Shown here: one piece after another, positions 42,862-52,166 of the stretch
How the letters are laid out: the number at the start of each line of letters is the position of its first letter
Position numbering within the stretch: the stretch's first letter is position 1
Assembly: GCF_000718135.1 (NCBI RefSeq)
Contig: NZ_JOEM01000005.1
Span: 372,001 to 436,000 of the forward strand
DNA length: 64,000 nt
Source: Streptomyces cyaneofuscatus
GTDB lineage: Bacteria > Actinomycetota > Actinomycetes > Streptomycetales > Streptomycetaceae
Reading direction: 5' to 3'
Notes under the pieces: generated by a model
What the model was told of the DNA's origin: nothing
What the model saw: the letters and a program-made list of their open reading frames with translations, nothing else
Database searches by the model: none
Position numbers and translations under genes: made by a program

Positions 42862-45425
42862 GCGCCCTGCACCGCCTTACCGTCCGCACCCGTCGCACCG
42901 CGCGTGAACCGGGGGTGGATCAGACCGACACAGCTGTACGGGAGGTCGTCGACCTCCTCGACCGGGACGCCGCGCTGTTCGGCCAGCAGCCGGATGTGGG
43001 TCAGGTCCGTGCCCGCCCCGCGCTTCGCGAGGATCTTCCAGGGGACCCGGCGCAGCAGGACCCGGGTGGTCTCGCCGACGCCCGGCTTGACCAGGTTGAC
43101 GTCGTGGATGCCGTACTCCTCGCTGATCCGCTCGACGGCCGCCCAGCCCTCCCAGGTCGGGGCCCGGTCGGCGGCGAGCAGCTCCTTGGTCTCGGCGCCG
43201 ACCCGGTCCGCCACCTCGTCGAACCGGGCGGTCACGGCCGCCAGGAAGTCGCCGGAGACGTCGGAGTCCGCCAGCTCGCGGTAGAACTTCGCGCCGTGGA
43301 AGTCGTCGGGGCCGACCAGGTCGGCGCGGAGCACCGTACGGGAGATGAGGCCGGAGACCGTGGAGTTGAGGCAGGCCGAGGGGATCAGGAAGTCCTCGCG
43401 GGTGCCGTACGTACGGACGCAGCCGCCCGGGTCGGCGAGCACCGCGATCTCCGGGTCGAAGCCGACCGGACCGGCGGAGCCGCCGGGTCCGCCCGACGCC
43501 TCGAACTCCTCGATCGCCGCCGCCAGTTCGCGGGTGATCGCGCCCTTCCCCGTCCAGCCGTCGACGAACACCACGTCGGCCGGGTCGTGGTGGGCGGCGA
43601 GCCAGCGCAGGGCGGTGGCGTCGATGCCCCGGCCCCGGACGATGGAGATCGCGTAGTGCGGCAGGTCCAGGCCGTGCCGGTGGCGGGCCCAGTGGCGCAT
43701 CAGCACCCCGACGGGCGTTCCGGCGCGGGCGAGCGAGACGAGGACCGGGCGCGGTCCGCGTTCGGCGAGGACCGTCTCGGTGACGGTGCCCACCGCACGG
43801 GCGATGCGCGTGGCGGAGGCGTCCAGGGCGGCCGCGAACAGGGCTTGGTACTCGGCGCTCGGCTGGTACTCCACGGGCAGCGACTCCGCGTAGTGCGCGC
43901 CGCCGCTCTGGATCGCCTCCTCGCGCTCCTCGGTGGGCGCCTCCAGCTCGGTGTCCGAGAGGTCCTGGAGCAGCCAGCCGACGTCCTCGGGCGCGTAACT
44001 GGAGAAGTCGGGGCCTCGGAGGGGCTCGGGCAGCACGGCGGGCTCCTGAAGAGGTGTAGGGGTGTACGAGGGGACGACCGCGAGGAGGACCTGGCCGGTG
44101 TGGGCCGCGAGGCGGGCCGGCAGGCCGTCGGGGGCGTGCAGTTCGGGGGTGTCGGCGATGGAGTCGACGACGGCGACCACCGCGTCGAAGCCCGCTCCCG
44201 CCACGTTGTACGCGTACCGGTCGCCGGGGCCGTCCGCCGGGTCGTCGTGGGCCGGGAAGACCAGGCGGGTGCGTATCGCGTAGCCGGGATCGTCGACGGC
44301 GAGGACGGGCGAGCGGGTGGTGGTGGAGTACCGGACCTCGGCGCCGGACCCCATGGCCGCTTCCAGGGCGGTGCCCAGGCGCAGCGGCGCGTACATCAGC
44401 TCCTCGAAGCCGAGGACGAGCACGCGGCGGACATCGCTGTCCAGCGCGCCCGCGATCCGCTCCGCCATGCCCGGGAGCGCCGCTTCGAGCGCCGCCCGGT
44501 GAGCGGGGGTGAAGCCGTGCCGGCCGCCGTCGGGGACCTCCGCAGGCCAGTCCAGGGCGACCCGGGTGACGGGGGCGGGGGCGGGGGCGGAGGCTGCGAC
44601 AGTCTCGTCGGCGCGCCCCGCCTGCTCGGCCTCCTGGTCCGCGACCAAGGCCTGCCCCCGCTCCAGTACGCCTTCGGGGAGCGTGACCGTGCCCGAGGAG
44701 CGGGTCACCAGGTCGACGCGGGCGCCGATCTCGGCGGCGAAGGCGGTCAGCCGGTCGCGGTCCCCCGCCGAGCGCATGTCGACCAGCGCGACGATGACGT
44801 ACCGCTCGCGCGGGTGCGTCTCGTGCAGCGCGCGGATGGTGTTGAGCACGGTGTTGCCGGTGGAGAACTCGTCGTCGACCAGCACCAGAGTGGAGGCCTC
44901 CGCTCCCCCGGCCAGCAGCTCCGGGTCCTCCGGCAGCAGCAGGTGCGAGGTGGCGTGCGAATGGGCCTCCTCGAAGCCGCCCGCCTGCGCGACGCCCGCG
45001 ACGGGCCGCCGGGTGGAGTGCAGGTACGGGGCGTCCCGCAGGCCGTCCGCGACGGCGTGGCCGAGGCCGGTGGCCGTCTCCGCGTACCCGAGGACGACCG
45101 CGCGGCGGGCCTCCTCCGCGCCGAGGAGCGCCCGTACGCGCTCACCGAGCCCGTACCCCGCCCCGTACACGACGGAGGGCTTCTGGGGCACATGCTTGCC
45201 CAGCACGTTGGAGACGAGCAGGTGGGCCCGCTTGGGGTTGCGCCGCAGGGCGAGGCCCAGCAGCTCGTGGAGCTCCCCGTCGCCCTCCAGGGCCACTCCC
45301 AGCCGCTCGGCCACCCAGTCGCCCGACCACACCACGTCCACGGCCTCTTCTCTCCTGGCGCGCCCGCTCATCGGTACGCGCTCACTACGCCCGCTCATCG
45401 GCGCGCGCTCATTACGCTCGGTCAT
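42858..45425 (-). CDS. PRTase-TRSP / StiP-PELOTA fusion protein of the Ter module
   Basis: About 855 aa. An N-terminal orotate-type phosphoribosyltransferase has the PRPP motif VLVDDEFSTG (residues 181-190); a TRSP-like domain follows (VLGFEELMYAPLRLG, VRYSTTTRSPVLAVDDPGY). The second half is StiP/PRTase_1-like (VLVSLARAGTPVGVL, HYAISIVRGRGID, FVDGWTGKGAI, REDFLIPSACLNSTVSGLISRT), and the end (VNLVKPGVGETTRVLLRRVPWK..LRLLAEQRGVPVE) is a PELOTA-type RNA-binding domain. In many Ter operons these are separate genes. The exact start is uncertain: GTG 45431, ATG 45425, 45395 and 45371 all lie in a degenerate repeat with weak ribosome-binding sites. Confidence 0.85.
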   Translation of the reverse strand: MTERNERAPMSGRSERVPMSGRARREEAVDVVWSGDWVAERLGVALEGDGELHELLGLALRRNPKRAHLLVSNVLGKHVPQKPSVVYGAGYGLGERVRALLGAEEARRAVVLGYAETATGLGHAVADGLRDAPYLHSTRRPVAGVAQAGGFEEAHSHATSHLLLPEDPELLAGGAEASTLVLVDDEFSTGNTVLNTIRALHETHPRERYVIVALVDMRSAGDRDRLTAFAAEIGARVDLVTRSSGTVTLPEGVLERGQALVADQEAEQAGRADETVAASAPAPAPVTRVALDWPAEVPDGGRHGFTPAHRAALEAALPGMAERIAGALDSDVRRVLVLGFEELMYAPLRLGTALEAAMGSGAEVRYSTTTRSPVLAVDDPGYAIRTRLVFPAHDDPADGPGDRYAYNVAGAGFDAVVAVVDSIADTPELHAPDGLPARLAAHTGQVLLAVVPSYTPTPLQEPAVLPEPLRGPDFSSYAPEDVGWLLQDLSDTELEAPTEEREEAIQSGGAHYAESLPVEYQPSAEYQALFAAALDASATRIARAVGTVTETVLAERGPRPVLVSLARAGTPVGVLMRHWARHRHGLDLPHYAISIVRGRGIDATALRWLAAHHDPADVVFVDGWTGKGAITRELAAAIEEFEASGGPGGSAGPVGFDPEIAVLADPGGCVRTYGTREDFLIPSACLNSTVSGLISRTVLRADLVGPDDFHGAKFYRELADSDVSGDFLAAVTARFDEVADRVGAETKELLAADRAPTWEGWAAVERISEEYGIHDVNLVKPGVGETTRVLLRRVPWKILAKRGAGTDLTHIRLLAEQRGVPVEEVDDLPYSCVGLIHPRFTRGATGADGKAVQGA

Positions 45426-45447
45426 CGGCACGCGCCGCCACGCGCGC

Positions 45448-46620
45448 TCATTTCGTCAGGCCGGCGGCCAGCAGGTCCACGAAGCCGACGTCCTCGCTCG
45501 CCACCCCGAAGACCTCGGCCCGCCGTAGCGTGCGCTCGGCCCAGGCCCGGTGGGGCTTCACTTCATTCATCTTGTTCGTATACGCCGAGCGCAGCACCCC
45601 ACCGCCTCCGCGCTCGGGCCGCAGGATGTCCTGCGCGTCGGTGAACTCCTCGTGGCTGACCACGGAGAGTGCGTGGACGGGTGCCACGTGCGACGGGTGG
45701 ATGCAGGTCTTGCCGAGCAGGCCGTTGGCGCGGTCGAGCTCGATCTCCCGCAGCAGGCCGTCGAGGTCGTGCTCGATCAGTGCCGTACGGAGCTCCTCCG
45801 CGCTGCCCTCCAGGAAGGGGCTGCGGCGCAGCTGGGGCTTGAACATGCGCTCCTGGCGGCGGAAGTACTCCCAGACCGGGCCGGTGATCGTGAAGCCGGT
45901 GCCGTCGGCCCGGCCGAGCACGTTGACCACGTCGGCGATCACGGAGCCGACGATCTGGACGTCGTACGCCGTCATGTCGGGCGCGCGGCGCAGTCCGTAG
46001 GCCGAGCAGAAGTCGGTGACGCCGAGCCGGAGGGCGAGCACCCGGTCCCGGTACTTGTCGACGGAGCGCGCGATTCCCTGGAGGACCTCACCGCGCGTCT
46101 CCAGGTGGAGCAGCTCGGGCGATTCGAGGACCGGCATGGCGAACAGCCGCTGTCCGCAGGCCGCTTCGGCTTCCGCCAGGGCCTCCAGGAAGAGCGTTCC
46201 CCGCTCTTCGGTGAATTTGGGAAGTACAAAACCGGACAACATCCGGACGGAGGTGCCGAGCCGGTCGACGAGGTCGGTGATCTGGCCCGGTTCACGGACC
46301 CGGACGAACAGGAGCGGCAGCCCGGTGCCCGTGGCGTCCCGCTCCGCGAGCTGTGCGAACTGCCTGACCAGGTTGGCCTCGGCGTCGACCACCTCGGCGT
46401 CGTCGATCGAGTCCTCCAGGCACAGCACCATGGAGACGACGCCGCGCCCGGCCTGCTTCATCACATCGTCGGCCAGCGTGGGCCGGGTGGCCGGGGAGTA
46501 GAGCGTGGCGCCCAGGGCGACGGAGAGCAGGCTCGCGGGCGAGGCCGCGCTGAACTCACACGGCTCCTGGAAGAACAGGCCCTCCCGGGCAGCGGGCGGT
46601 ATATACCCGAAGTGACGCAT
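45448..46620 (-). CDS. CitE-like (HpcH/HpaI) C-C bond lyase of the Ter module
   Basis: 390 aa, TIM-barrel lyase of the citrate-lyase-beta superfamily. LCLEDSIDDAEV and LPLLFVRVREP hold the acidic metal ligand and the conserved arginine; MPVLESPELLHL and GKTCIHPSHVAPVHAL are family signatures. It should cleave or form a C-C bond in a small CoA-free or CoA-linked substrate. ATG with GGGGGAAA. First gene of the minus-strand Ter biosynthetic operon, preceding the PRTase fusion and the HAD. A frame running on to 47772 is antisense to terD. Confidence 0.88.
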   Translation of the reverse strand: MRHFGYIPPAAREGLFFQEPCEFSAASPASLLSVALGATLYSPATRPTLADDVMKQAGRGVVSMVLCLEDSIDDAEVVDAEANLVRQFAQLAERDATGTGLPLLFVRVREPGQITDLVDRLGTSVRMLSGFVLPKFTEERGTLFLEALAEAEAACGQRLFAMPVLESPELLHLETRGEVLQGIARSVDKYRDRVLALRLGVTDFCSAYGLRRAPDMTAYDVQIVGSVIADVVNVLGRADGTGFTITGPVWEYFRRQERMFKPQLRRSPFLEGSAEELRTALIEHDLDGLLREIELDRANGLLGKTCIHPSHVAPVHALSVVSHEEFTDAQDILRPERGGGGVLRSAYTNKMNEVKPHRAWAERTLRRAEVFGVASEDVGFVDLLAAGLTK

Positions 46621-46896
46621 GAGTTTCCCCCGAACTGCCTGACCGGCCGGACAACGTATGGCCGGTAATAGTACGTACGGACGCGTGTCAACAGTTCCCG
46701 ATGTACATGAATTTCCGGTTACCCGCCCTTCACGCCGCCTCTTCTCGCGGTACCGTTCGGCCCTCTTTCCTCCCTCCCCCTCCCCTCCTCCTTCCCTCCC
46801 TCTTCCCCCTCTCCGGCCCGGCACCGACGCGACAGGCCAGGGACTTTGCCGCCCCCGCGTTGTCCGGACGTGCCGCCAGCAGGCAGGATGACGCCC
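46621..46896. promoter_or_regulatory. Divergent regulatory region with a 54-base pyrimidine tract
   Basis: 276 bases between the CitE-like and TerD-tail genes. A TTGACA box (minus strand, 46691-46686) is followed by TATTAC about 15 bases on, a possible promoter. Positions 46762-46815 are uninterrupted pyrimidines on the plus strand. Confidence 0.45.
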
Positions 46897-47814
46897 ATGA
46901 CGCACACGATGCTGAAGGGCTCGAACGTCCCGGTCGACGCCGTGGCCGTACGGGCCGTGCTGCGCTGGACCCCGGGGACCGGTGTTCCCGACGTGGACGC
47001 CTCCGCCCTGCTGCTCGGGACCTCCGGCCGTGTGCGGTCCGACGAGGACTTCGTCTTCTACAACCAGCCCCGCCACCCCTCCGGGCTGGTCCGGCGGCTG
47101 CCGAAGCGCAGTGTCGCCGAGGGGCTCACGGACACCGTCGAGGCGGACCTCGGCGGGCTGGACGCGTCGGTGGACCAGGTCGTCATCGCCGCCTCCACCG
47201 ACGGCGACGCCTTCCAGCGCGTGCCTGACCTGCGGATACTCCTCTTCGACGCGGCGTTCGCCGACGGGGACCCGCTGGCCGTCTTCGATGTGCGGCCGGA
47301 GACCGGGGAGGAGACCGCGATCATCTGCGGGGAGCTCTACCGGCGCGGCGAGGGATGGAAGTTCCGGGCGGTCGGCCAGGGCTATCCCACCGGGCTGATC
47401 GGTCTTGCCACCGCCTTCGGGATCTCGGTCGACGATTCGGAGGCCGGTGACGGTGCGGAGGAGCCGTCCGGAGCCGCTCCGGGCCCCGCTCAGCCGCCCG
47501 CTGCCCACGCGCCCGCCCACGCCGCCTCCGATCCCGCCGCCACGCACACGGCCTCCGCGCCGGACCCCGACTCCCAGGCCACGGTCCTGCACCGGCAGCC
47601 CGCCTACGGCTACCCGCCGCCCGTCGCGCCCCCGGCCGTGCCTCCGGTGGCCGCGCCGCAGCCCGCCGCGAACGCCCAGCCGGCGTACGGCTACCCGCAG
47701 GGGGCCGGTGCGCCGCCCGCGTACGGCTATCCGCAGCCGGCGGCGGCCGCCGCCCACGCGCCCGACCCGCACTTCGTCCTGCCGCCGCAGGGGCCGCAGT
47801 TCATCCGGTCCTGA
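46897..47814 (+). CDS. TerD-domain protein with Ala/Pro tail and YGYP repeats
   Basis: 305 aa. The N-terminal 185 residues form a TerD domain ([49 protein letters not shown]). The remaining 120 residues are a low-complexity tail rich in Ala, Pro and His, with AYGYP at three places. Calcium-ligand-like acidic residues are fewer than in canonical TerD. TerD proteins are thought to sense metals and to join membrane-associated stress complexes with TerC. ATG at 46897; an ATG at 46888 is an alternative. Divergent from the CitE-like gene. Confidence 0.87.
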   Translation: MTHTMLKGSNVPVDAVAVRAVLRWTPGTGVPDVDASALLLGTSGRVRSDEDFVFYNQPRHPSGLVRRLPKRSVAEGLTDTVEADLGGLDASVDQVVIAASTDGDAFQRVPDLRILLFDAAFADGDPLAVFDVRPETGEETAIICGELYRRGEGWKFRAVGQGYPTGLIGLATAFGISVDDSEAGDGAEEPSGAAPGPAQPPAAHAPAHAASDPAATHTASAPDPDSQATVLHRQPAYGYPPPVAPPAVPPVAAPQPAANAQPAYGYPQGAGAPPAYGYPQPAAAAAHAPDPHFVLPPQGPQFIRS

Positions 47815-47850
47815 GCGATTCCGGTCCTGTGGGCTCAGGTCCGGACGGGC

Positions 47851-48585
47851 TCAGGTCCGTGACTTGTAGCCCCGCCCCCACTGCATGCCGTAGCCGTAGA
47901 GCCGGTCCAGCTCGGACTGGAATCCATACACGAACTTCACCTCGCGCCGCACGATGAGCTCGTCCTTGACGTTGTCCACGGTGAACACCGCGCAGGAGCG
48001 GGCCTGCGGTGCGCGCTCGTCGAGTTCGATCTCGATCCGGGGGCCGTTGCCCGGGTAGAGCGTGATCTTGGCGTGCGTACGGTCGAACGCGGGCGTCCGG
48101 TCGTAGATGTAGACGAAGAACAGCAGCCGCTTGAACTGGTCGCGCTGGTCCAGGTTGACGTAGACCGTCTCCCCGGAGGGGGCGCCGAAGCGGTCGTCGC
48201 CGCTGAGCCGGATGTAGGGCGGGCTGTTCAGATCGCCGATGAGGTTGCCCAGCGGCTGGACGACCCCCTTGGTGCCGTCCTTCAGCTCGTACATGCAGCC
48301 GAGGTCCAGGTCGACGTTGACGACGCCCTGGGTGTGCGCCTGGACAACCTCGGGCTGGAAGAGCTTCAGAGGGCGCCGCAGCCGGCCGCTCTGGCGCGAG
48401 CGGCCCTCGATGTCCGATGTACGCATCCGCCAGGACAGGTTGACCCTCAGGTTGCCCGAGAGGGCGCCCTGTTTGCTGAGCGAGACCGTGGCATTGCGTT
48501 TCGAGAGCACGATGGCGCTCGATGTGCCGTTGCCCGAGTCGAACTGTGCCGCGCGCCCCGGCCACAGGCCGTCGAAGAATCCCAT
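47851..48585 (-). CDS. TerA/TerD-like tellurium-resistance family protein
   Basis: 244 aa. It begins MGFFDGLWPGRAAQFDSGN, followed by NATVSLSKQGALSGNLRVNLSWRMRTSD, the strand pattern of TerD-fold proteins; VNVDLDLGCMYELKDGTKGVVQPLG and YIRLSGDDRFG contain the metal-site acids of the family. Length and the start resemble TerA-type members. GGTGGGG site. It lies convergent to the YGYP-tailed gene and upstream of nothing on its strand for 165 bases, beyond which lies terC. Confidence 0.87.
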   Translation of the reverse strand: MGFFDGLWPGRAAQFDSGNGTSSAIVLSKRNATVSLSKQGALSGNLRVNLSWRMRTSDIEGRSRQSGRLRRPLKLFQPEVVQAHTQGVVNVDLDLGCMYELKDGTKGVVQPLGNLIGDLNSPPYIRLSGDDRFGAPSGETVYVNLDQRDQFKRLLFFVYIYDRTPAFDRTHAKITLYPGNGPRIEIELDERAPQARSCAVFTVDNVKDELIVRREVKFVYGFQSELDRLYGYGMQWGRGYKSRT

Positions 48586-48749
48586 CCCAACCCCCACCTG
48601 TTCGCCCTGTCGCCTGTCAACCCTGTCGCCCGCTGTCGCGGGCCCTGCACACCACTGCGGGGCGGCCACCGGGCCGGGTCCGGGGGAATCCCGGAGAGCC
48701 GTCGCCGTGTGGGCCGCCCCGCAGAGAGCGTTCCTCAATCCCTACCGGG

Positions 48750-49910
48750 TCACACCCCGGAGCGGACTTCGGCCTTGGAACCCGGACTTCCGCCGGTGTC
48801 CCCGTCGCCTCCGCCCGAGGCGGCGATGGCCCGGTTGCGGCGGAGCGAGGACCAGAAGGAGAGACCGATGAGGACGACACCGATCAGGCCGGTGATGATC
48901 TCGTTGATCTCGTACTGGATGGTGACCAGCAGGATGACGGAGAGCGCGCCGATCGCGTAGTGCGCGCCGTGCTCCAGGTAGACGTAGTCGTCCAGCGTGC
49001 CCTGGCGGACCAGGTAGACGGTGAGCGAACGGACGTACATGGCGCCGATACCGAGGCCGAGGGCCATCAGCACGATCTCGTTGGTGATGGCGAAGGCGCC
49101 GATGACGCCGTCGAACGAGAAGGAGGCGTCCAGGACTTCCAGGTAGAGGAAGAGGAAGAACGCGGCCTTTCCGGCGAGGGCGACCCCGGTGACGGGCTTG
49201 CCCTTCTTCTTGGCCTGCTCCTCGGCCTCGTGCTCGCGCTCCTCCTCCTCTTCGAGCTTGCCCTCGAAGAATCCGGAGAGCCCGCCGACGACGAGGTAGG
49301 TGATCAGACCCGCGATGCCCGAGAGCATCACGGTCGAGGCCTTGTCCACATGCCCGCCACCGTGCTGGTGGGCCTGGGTCGCGAAGGTCATGGCGGTGAT
49401 CATCAGCACGATCAGCGCGACGCAGACCGACAGCATGTCGACCTTGCCGAGCTTGGCGAGCGGGCGCTCGATCCAGCGGAGCCACTGGATGTCACGGTCC
49501 TCGAAGATGAAGTCGAGGAAGATCATCAACAGGAACATGCCACCGAAGGCGGCGATCGACGGATGGGCGTCCGTCACCAGTTCCTTGTACTTCTCGGGGT
49601 CGTTGAAGGAAAGGTCGATGGCCTCGATCGGCCCGAGCTGGGCGCTCACGGCCACGATCACGACGGGGAAGACCAGCCGCATACCGAAGACGGCGATCAG
49701 GATGCCGATGGTGAGGAAGATTTTCTGCCAGAAGGCATTCATCTTCTTCAGGATTCCGGCGTTGATCACCGCGTTGTCGAAGGACAGCGAGATCTCCAGG
49801 ATCGTCAGGATCGCGACGATACCGAAGGCTTGCCACCCCCCGTAGAAGAAGGCTGCGACCAGGCCGAGCGCGGTAACCGCGAACGACCAGCCGAAGGTTT
49901 TCAGGACCAC
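48750..49910 (-). CDS. TerC-superfamily (DUF475) integral membrane protein
   Basis: 386 aa with nine or so membrane segments. The two inverted halves carry ISLSFDNAVINAGILKKM and LEVLDASFSFDGVIGAFAIT, the acidic-pair motifs (SFDN, SFDG) of TerC-like transporters. A charged loop (EGKLEEEEEREHEAEEQAKKKGK) and a His-rich loop (THQAHQHGGGHVDK region) are cytosolic or metal-contacting. TerC relatives export manganese in other bacteria. GTG with GGGGTAG. It sits between the TerA-like gene and the canonical terD pair, on the same strand as both. Confidence 0.92.
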   Translation of the reverse strand: MVLKTFGWSFAVTALGLVAAFFYGGWQAFGIVAILTILEISLSFDNAVINAGILKKMNAFWQKIFLTIGILIAVFGMRLVFPVVIVAVSAQLGPIEAIDLSFNDPEKYKELVTDAHPSIAAFGGMFLLMIFLDFIFEDRDIQWLRWIERPLAKLGKVDMLSVCVALIVLMITAMTFATQAHQHGGGHVDKASTVMLSGIAGLITYLVVGGLSGFFEGKLEEEEEREHEAEEQAKKKGKPVTGVALAGKAAFFLFLYLEVLDASFSFDGVIGAFAITNEIVLMALGLGIGAMYVRSLTVYLVRQGTLDDYVYLEHGAHYAIGALSVILLVTIQYEINEIITGLIGVVLIGLSFWSSLRRNRAIAASGGGDGDTGGSPGSKAEVRSGV

Positions 49911-49980
49911 TGCTACCCCATCGTGTCTATGTAAGGGTCTCCCCCGGTGTGTACGGGGCTCCCCCGCGCCGTGCGCGGCG

Positions 49981-50556
49981 TTACGAAACGTTGACGCCGA
50001 AGTCTAGAGCGATGCCCCGGAGCCCCGACGCGTACCCCTGACCGACTGCACGGAATTTCCACTCGCCCTGGTAGCGGTAGAGCTCACCGAAGATCATCGC
50101 GGTCTCGGTGGAGGCGTCCTCGCTGAGGTCGTAGCGCGCCAGCTCCTGGCCGTCGGCCTGGTTGACGACGCGGATGAAGGCGTTGCTGACCTGCCCGAAC
50201 GCCTGGCCCCGGTTGTCGGCGTCGTGGATGGAGACCGGGAAGACGATCTTGTCGCAGTGCGCGGGGACCTGGTCGAGCCGCACGATGACCGACTCGTCGT
50301 CGCCGTCGCCCTCACCCGTCAGGTTGTCACCGGTGTGCTCGACGGAGCCGTCGGGGCTGGTGAGGTTGTTGTAGAAGATGAACCACTCGTCCCCGAGCAC
50401 CCGGCCCGACCGGCACAGCAGCGCGCTGGCGTCGAGGTCGAAGTCGGCTCCGGTGGTGGAGCGTGCGTCCCAGCCGAGCCCGACCAGCACCTGCGTGAGG
50501 TTGGGTGCGACCTTGGAGAGGGAGACATTGCCTCCCTTGGCGAGTGTGACGCCCAT
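49981..50556 (-). CDS. terD: TerD family protein
   Basis: 191 aa, canonical. [74 protein letters not shown] and [15 protein letters not shown] are the conserved TerD blocks; the DFDLDAS and GDGDDE acids supply calcium-binding sites. TerD proteins of Streptomyces have been reported to affect calcium homeostasis and development. ATG with GGGAGGA. Its paralogue at 50799 is about 75-80% similar and probably arose by tandem duplication. Confidence 0.95.
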   Translation of the reverse strand: MGVTLAKGGNVSLSKVAPNLTQVLVGLGWDARSTTGADFDLDASALLCRSGRVLGDEWFIFYNNLTSPDGSVEHTGDNLTGEGDGDDESVIVRLDQVPAHCDKIVFPVSIHDADNRGQAFGQVSNAFIRVVNQADGQELARYDLSEDASTETAMIFGELYRYQGEWKFRAVGQGYASGLRGIALDFGVNVS

Positions 50557-50764
50557 GTGTGTCCTCCCCGAGTCGTGGAAACGCTTTACGGGCGCTCTCC
50601 ACGCCCGCGGTCGGGCGCCGAAGGCGGCCCGGTCAGGGTGGACCCGGCCATGGATCCGCCGGACACCCCCTGAGCGCGTCCGGCGCCGCACGGGATGCGG
50701 CGCCGGACGGGTGGTACGTGAGCGCTGCGCGCGCCCGGTCATGCTGGACCGTGATGTCCTCGGA

Positions 50765-50803
50765 CGGTGCCCTCAGGCGGTGCCCTCAGCCGGTGTCCTC
50801 AGA
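50765..50803. repeat. 13-base tandem repeat, three copies, over a stop codon
   Basis: CGGTGCCCTCAG[G/C] at 50765-50803; the third copy contains the stop of the minus-strand terD gene. The period is not a multiple of three. Confidence 0.8.
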
Positions 50804-51374
50804 CGTTGACGCCGAAGTCCTGCGCGATGCCGCGCAGGCCCGAGGCGTAGCCCTGGCCGATGGCGCGGAACTTCCACTCGGCACCGTTGCGGTAGAGCTC
50901 GCCGAAGACCATCGCGGTCTCCGTCGAGGCGTCCTCGCTCAGGTCGTAGCGGGCGAGCTCGCTGTTGTCTGCCTGGTTCACCACGCGGATGTACGCGTTG
51001 CGGACCTGGCCGAAGCTCTGCTGACGGCTCTCGGCCTCGTAGATCGAGACCGGGAAGACGATCTTGTCGACGTCGGCCGGGACACCGGCGAGGTTCACCT
51101 TGATGACCTCGTCGTCGCCCTCGCCCTCGCCGGTGAGGTTGTCACCGGTGTGCTCGACGGAGCCGTCGGGGCTCTTCAGGTTGTTGAAGAAGACGAAATT
51201 GCCGTCCGCCGCGACCTTGCCCTCGGCGTTCGCCAGCAGCGCGCTGGCGTCGAGGTCGAAGTCGCCGCCGGTGGTGGTGCGGGCGTCCCAGCCCAGACCG
51301 ACGATGACCGCGGTCAGGTTGGGCGCGGCCTTGGTCAGCGAGACGTTGCCGCCCTTGCTGAGGCTGACTCCCAC
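50799..51374 (-). CDS. terD: TerD family protein, paralogue
   Basis: 191 aa. Same TerD blocks as its neighbour, with [49 protein letters not shown] and the C-terminal [18 protein letters not shown]. It starts with GTG at 51374 behind GGAGGACTC. The spacing of 242 bases to the other terD, with a repeat in between, suggests separate promoters or a processed transcript. Probable calcium-binding stress protein; it may be a partner of the TerC-type membrane protein. Confidence 0.95.
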   Translation of the reverse strand: MGVSLSKGGNVSLTKAAPNLTAVIVGLGWDARTTTGGDFDLDASALLANAEGKVAADGNFVFFNNLKSPDGSVEHTGDNLTGEGEGDDEVIKVNLAGVPADVDKIVFPVSIYEAESRQQSFGQVRNAYIRVVNQADNSELARYDLSEDASTETAMVFGELYRNGAEWKFRAIGQGYASGLRGIAQDFGVNV

Positions 51375-51512
51375 GAGTCCTCCAGTAGTTTTCTCAGGGG
51401 CCGGCAGACACCAGCGTCCCCGTCGTTCGTTGGCATCGGATCAACGATTGGATCCTAGTGACCGGTTCCCGGCGAAAACAGGCTTTTGGCCGGGCGCCGC
51501 CAGGAGATCGTC

Positions 51513-51971
51513 TCAGAGCGCTTCGAGCGCCTTGATGTAGTCGTTCAGGTCACGCGCGTCCGGCAGGCCGTTGACGACGCTCCAGCGGACGGTGCCCGCC
51601 TTGTCGATGATGAAGGTGCCGCGCACCGCGCAGCCCTTGTCCTCGTCGAAGACGCCGTACGCCCGCGAGGTCTCGCCGTGCGGCCAGAAGTCGGAGAGCA
51701 GCGGGTATTCGAGGCCCTCCTGCTCGGCGAAGACGCGCAGGGTGTGGATGGAGTCGCTGGAGACCGCGAGCAGCTGGGTGTCGTCGTTCTCGAAGCGGGG
51801 CAGCTCGTCGCGGAGCGCGCACAGCTCACCCGTGCAGACGCCGGTGAAGGCGAACGGGTAGAAGAGCAGCACCACGTTCTTCTCGCCGCGGAAGTCCGCC
51901 AGCCGCACGGTCCGGCCGTGGTTGTCCTTGAGTTCGAAATCCGGAGCCTCGGTACCGACCTCGATCGCCAT
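51513..51971 (-). CDS. AhpE/Bcp-type peroxiredoxin
   Basis: 152 aa. LLFYPFAFTGVCTGELC contains the peroxidatic cysteine (PxxxTxxC pattern), with a second cysteine five residues later; an arginine follows at SAYGVF-DEDKGCAVRGTF. It reduces peroxides using thioredoxin or mycothiol-linked partners. ATG at 51971 with an AAGGG site; a longer frame adds MRDVRSDGRAVCS and is unlikely. It follows the terD gene on the same strand and is common beside aceE in Streptomyces. Confidence 0.9.
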   Translation of the reverse strand: MAIEVGTEAPDFELKDNHGRTVRLADFRGEKNVVLLFYPFAFTGVCTGELCALRDELPRFENDDTQLLAVSSDSIHTLRVFAEQEGLEYPLLSDFWPHGETSRAYGVFDEDKGCAVRGTFIIDKAGTVRWSVVNGLPDARDLNDYIKALEAL

Positions 51972-52111
51972 GGAACACACAGCCCTTCCGTCGCTTCTCA
52001 CGTCTCTCACGTCCCGGCTTCCGTTCGTACGTGGCCGTCGTGTCCGTTCACACGTGTCCGGCCGTCCGGGTGACTCCCACCCTACGCACGGGCCGCCGGA
52101 GCACGTACGAA

Positions 52112-52145
52112 GGCCCCCGACGGCGGCTCAGCGCCGTCGGGGGCC
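52112..52145. terminator. Terminator hairpin
   Basis: Fourteen-base perfect arms (GGCCCCCGACGGCG and its complement, 52112-52125 and 52132-52145), just downstream of the DUF3052 gene on the minus strand. Confidence 0.75.
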
Positions 52146-52166
52146 CCGGGTGGTGTAGCGAGTGGT

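Noticed and set aside
42915..45644. 909-residue plus-strand open frame
   Set aside because: Antisense shadow of the PRTase/StiP fusion.
45448..47772. 774-residue frame joining the CitE-like gene to upstream sequence
   Set aside because: The upstream part is antisense to the TerD gene; the lyase starts at 46620 with a GGGGG site.
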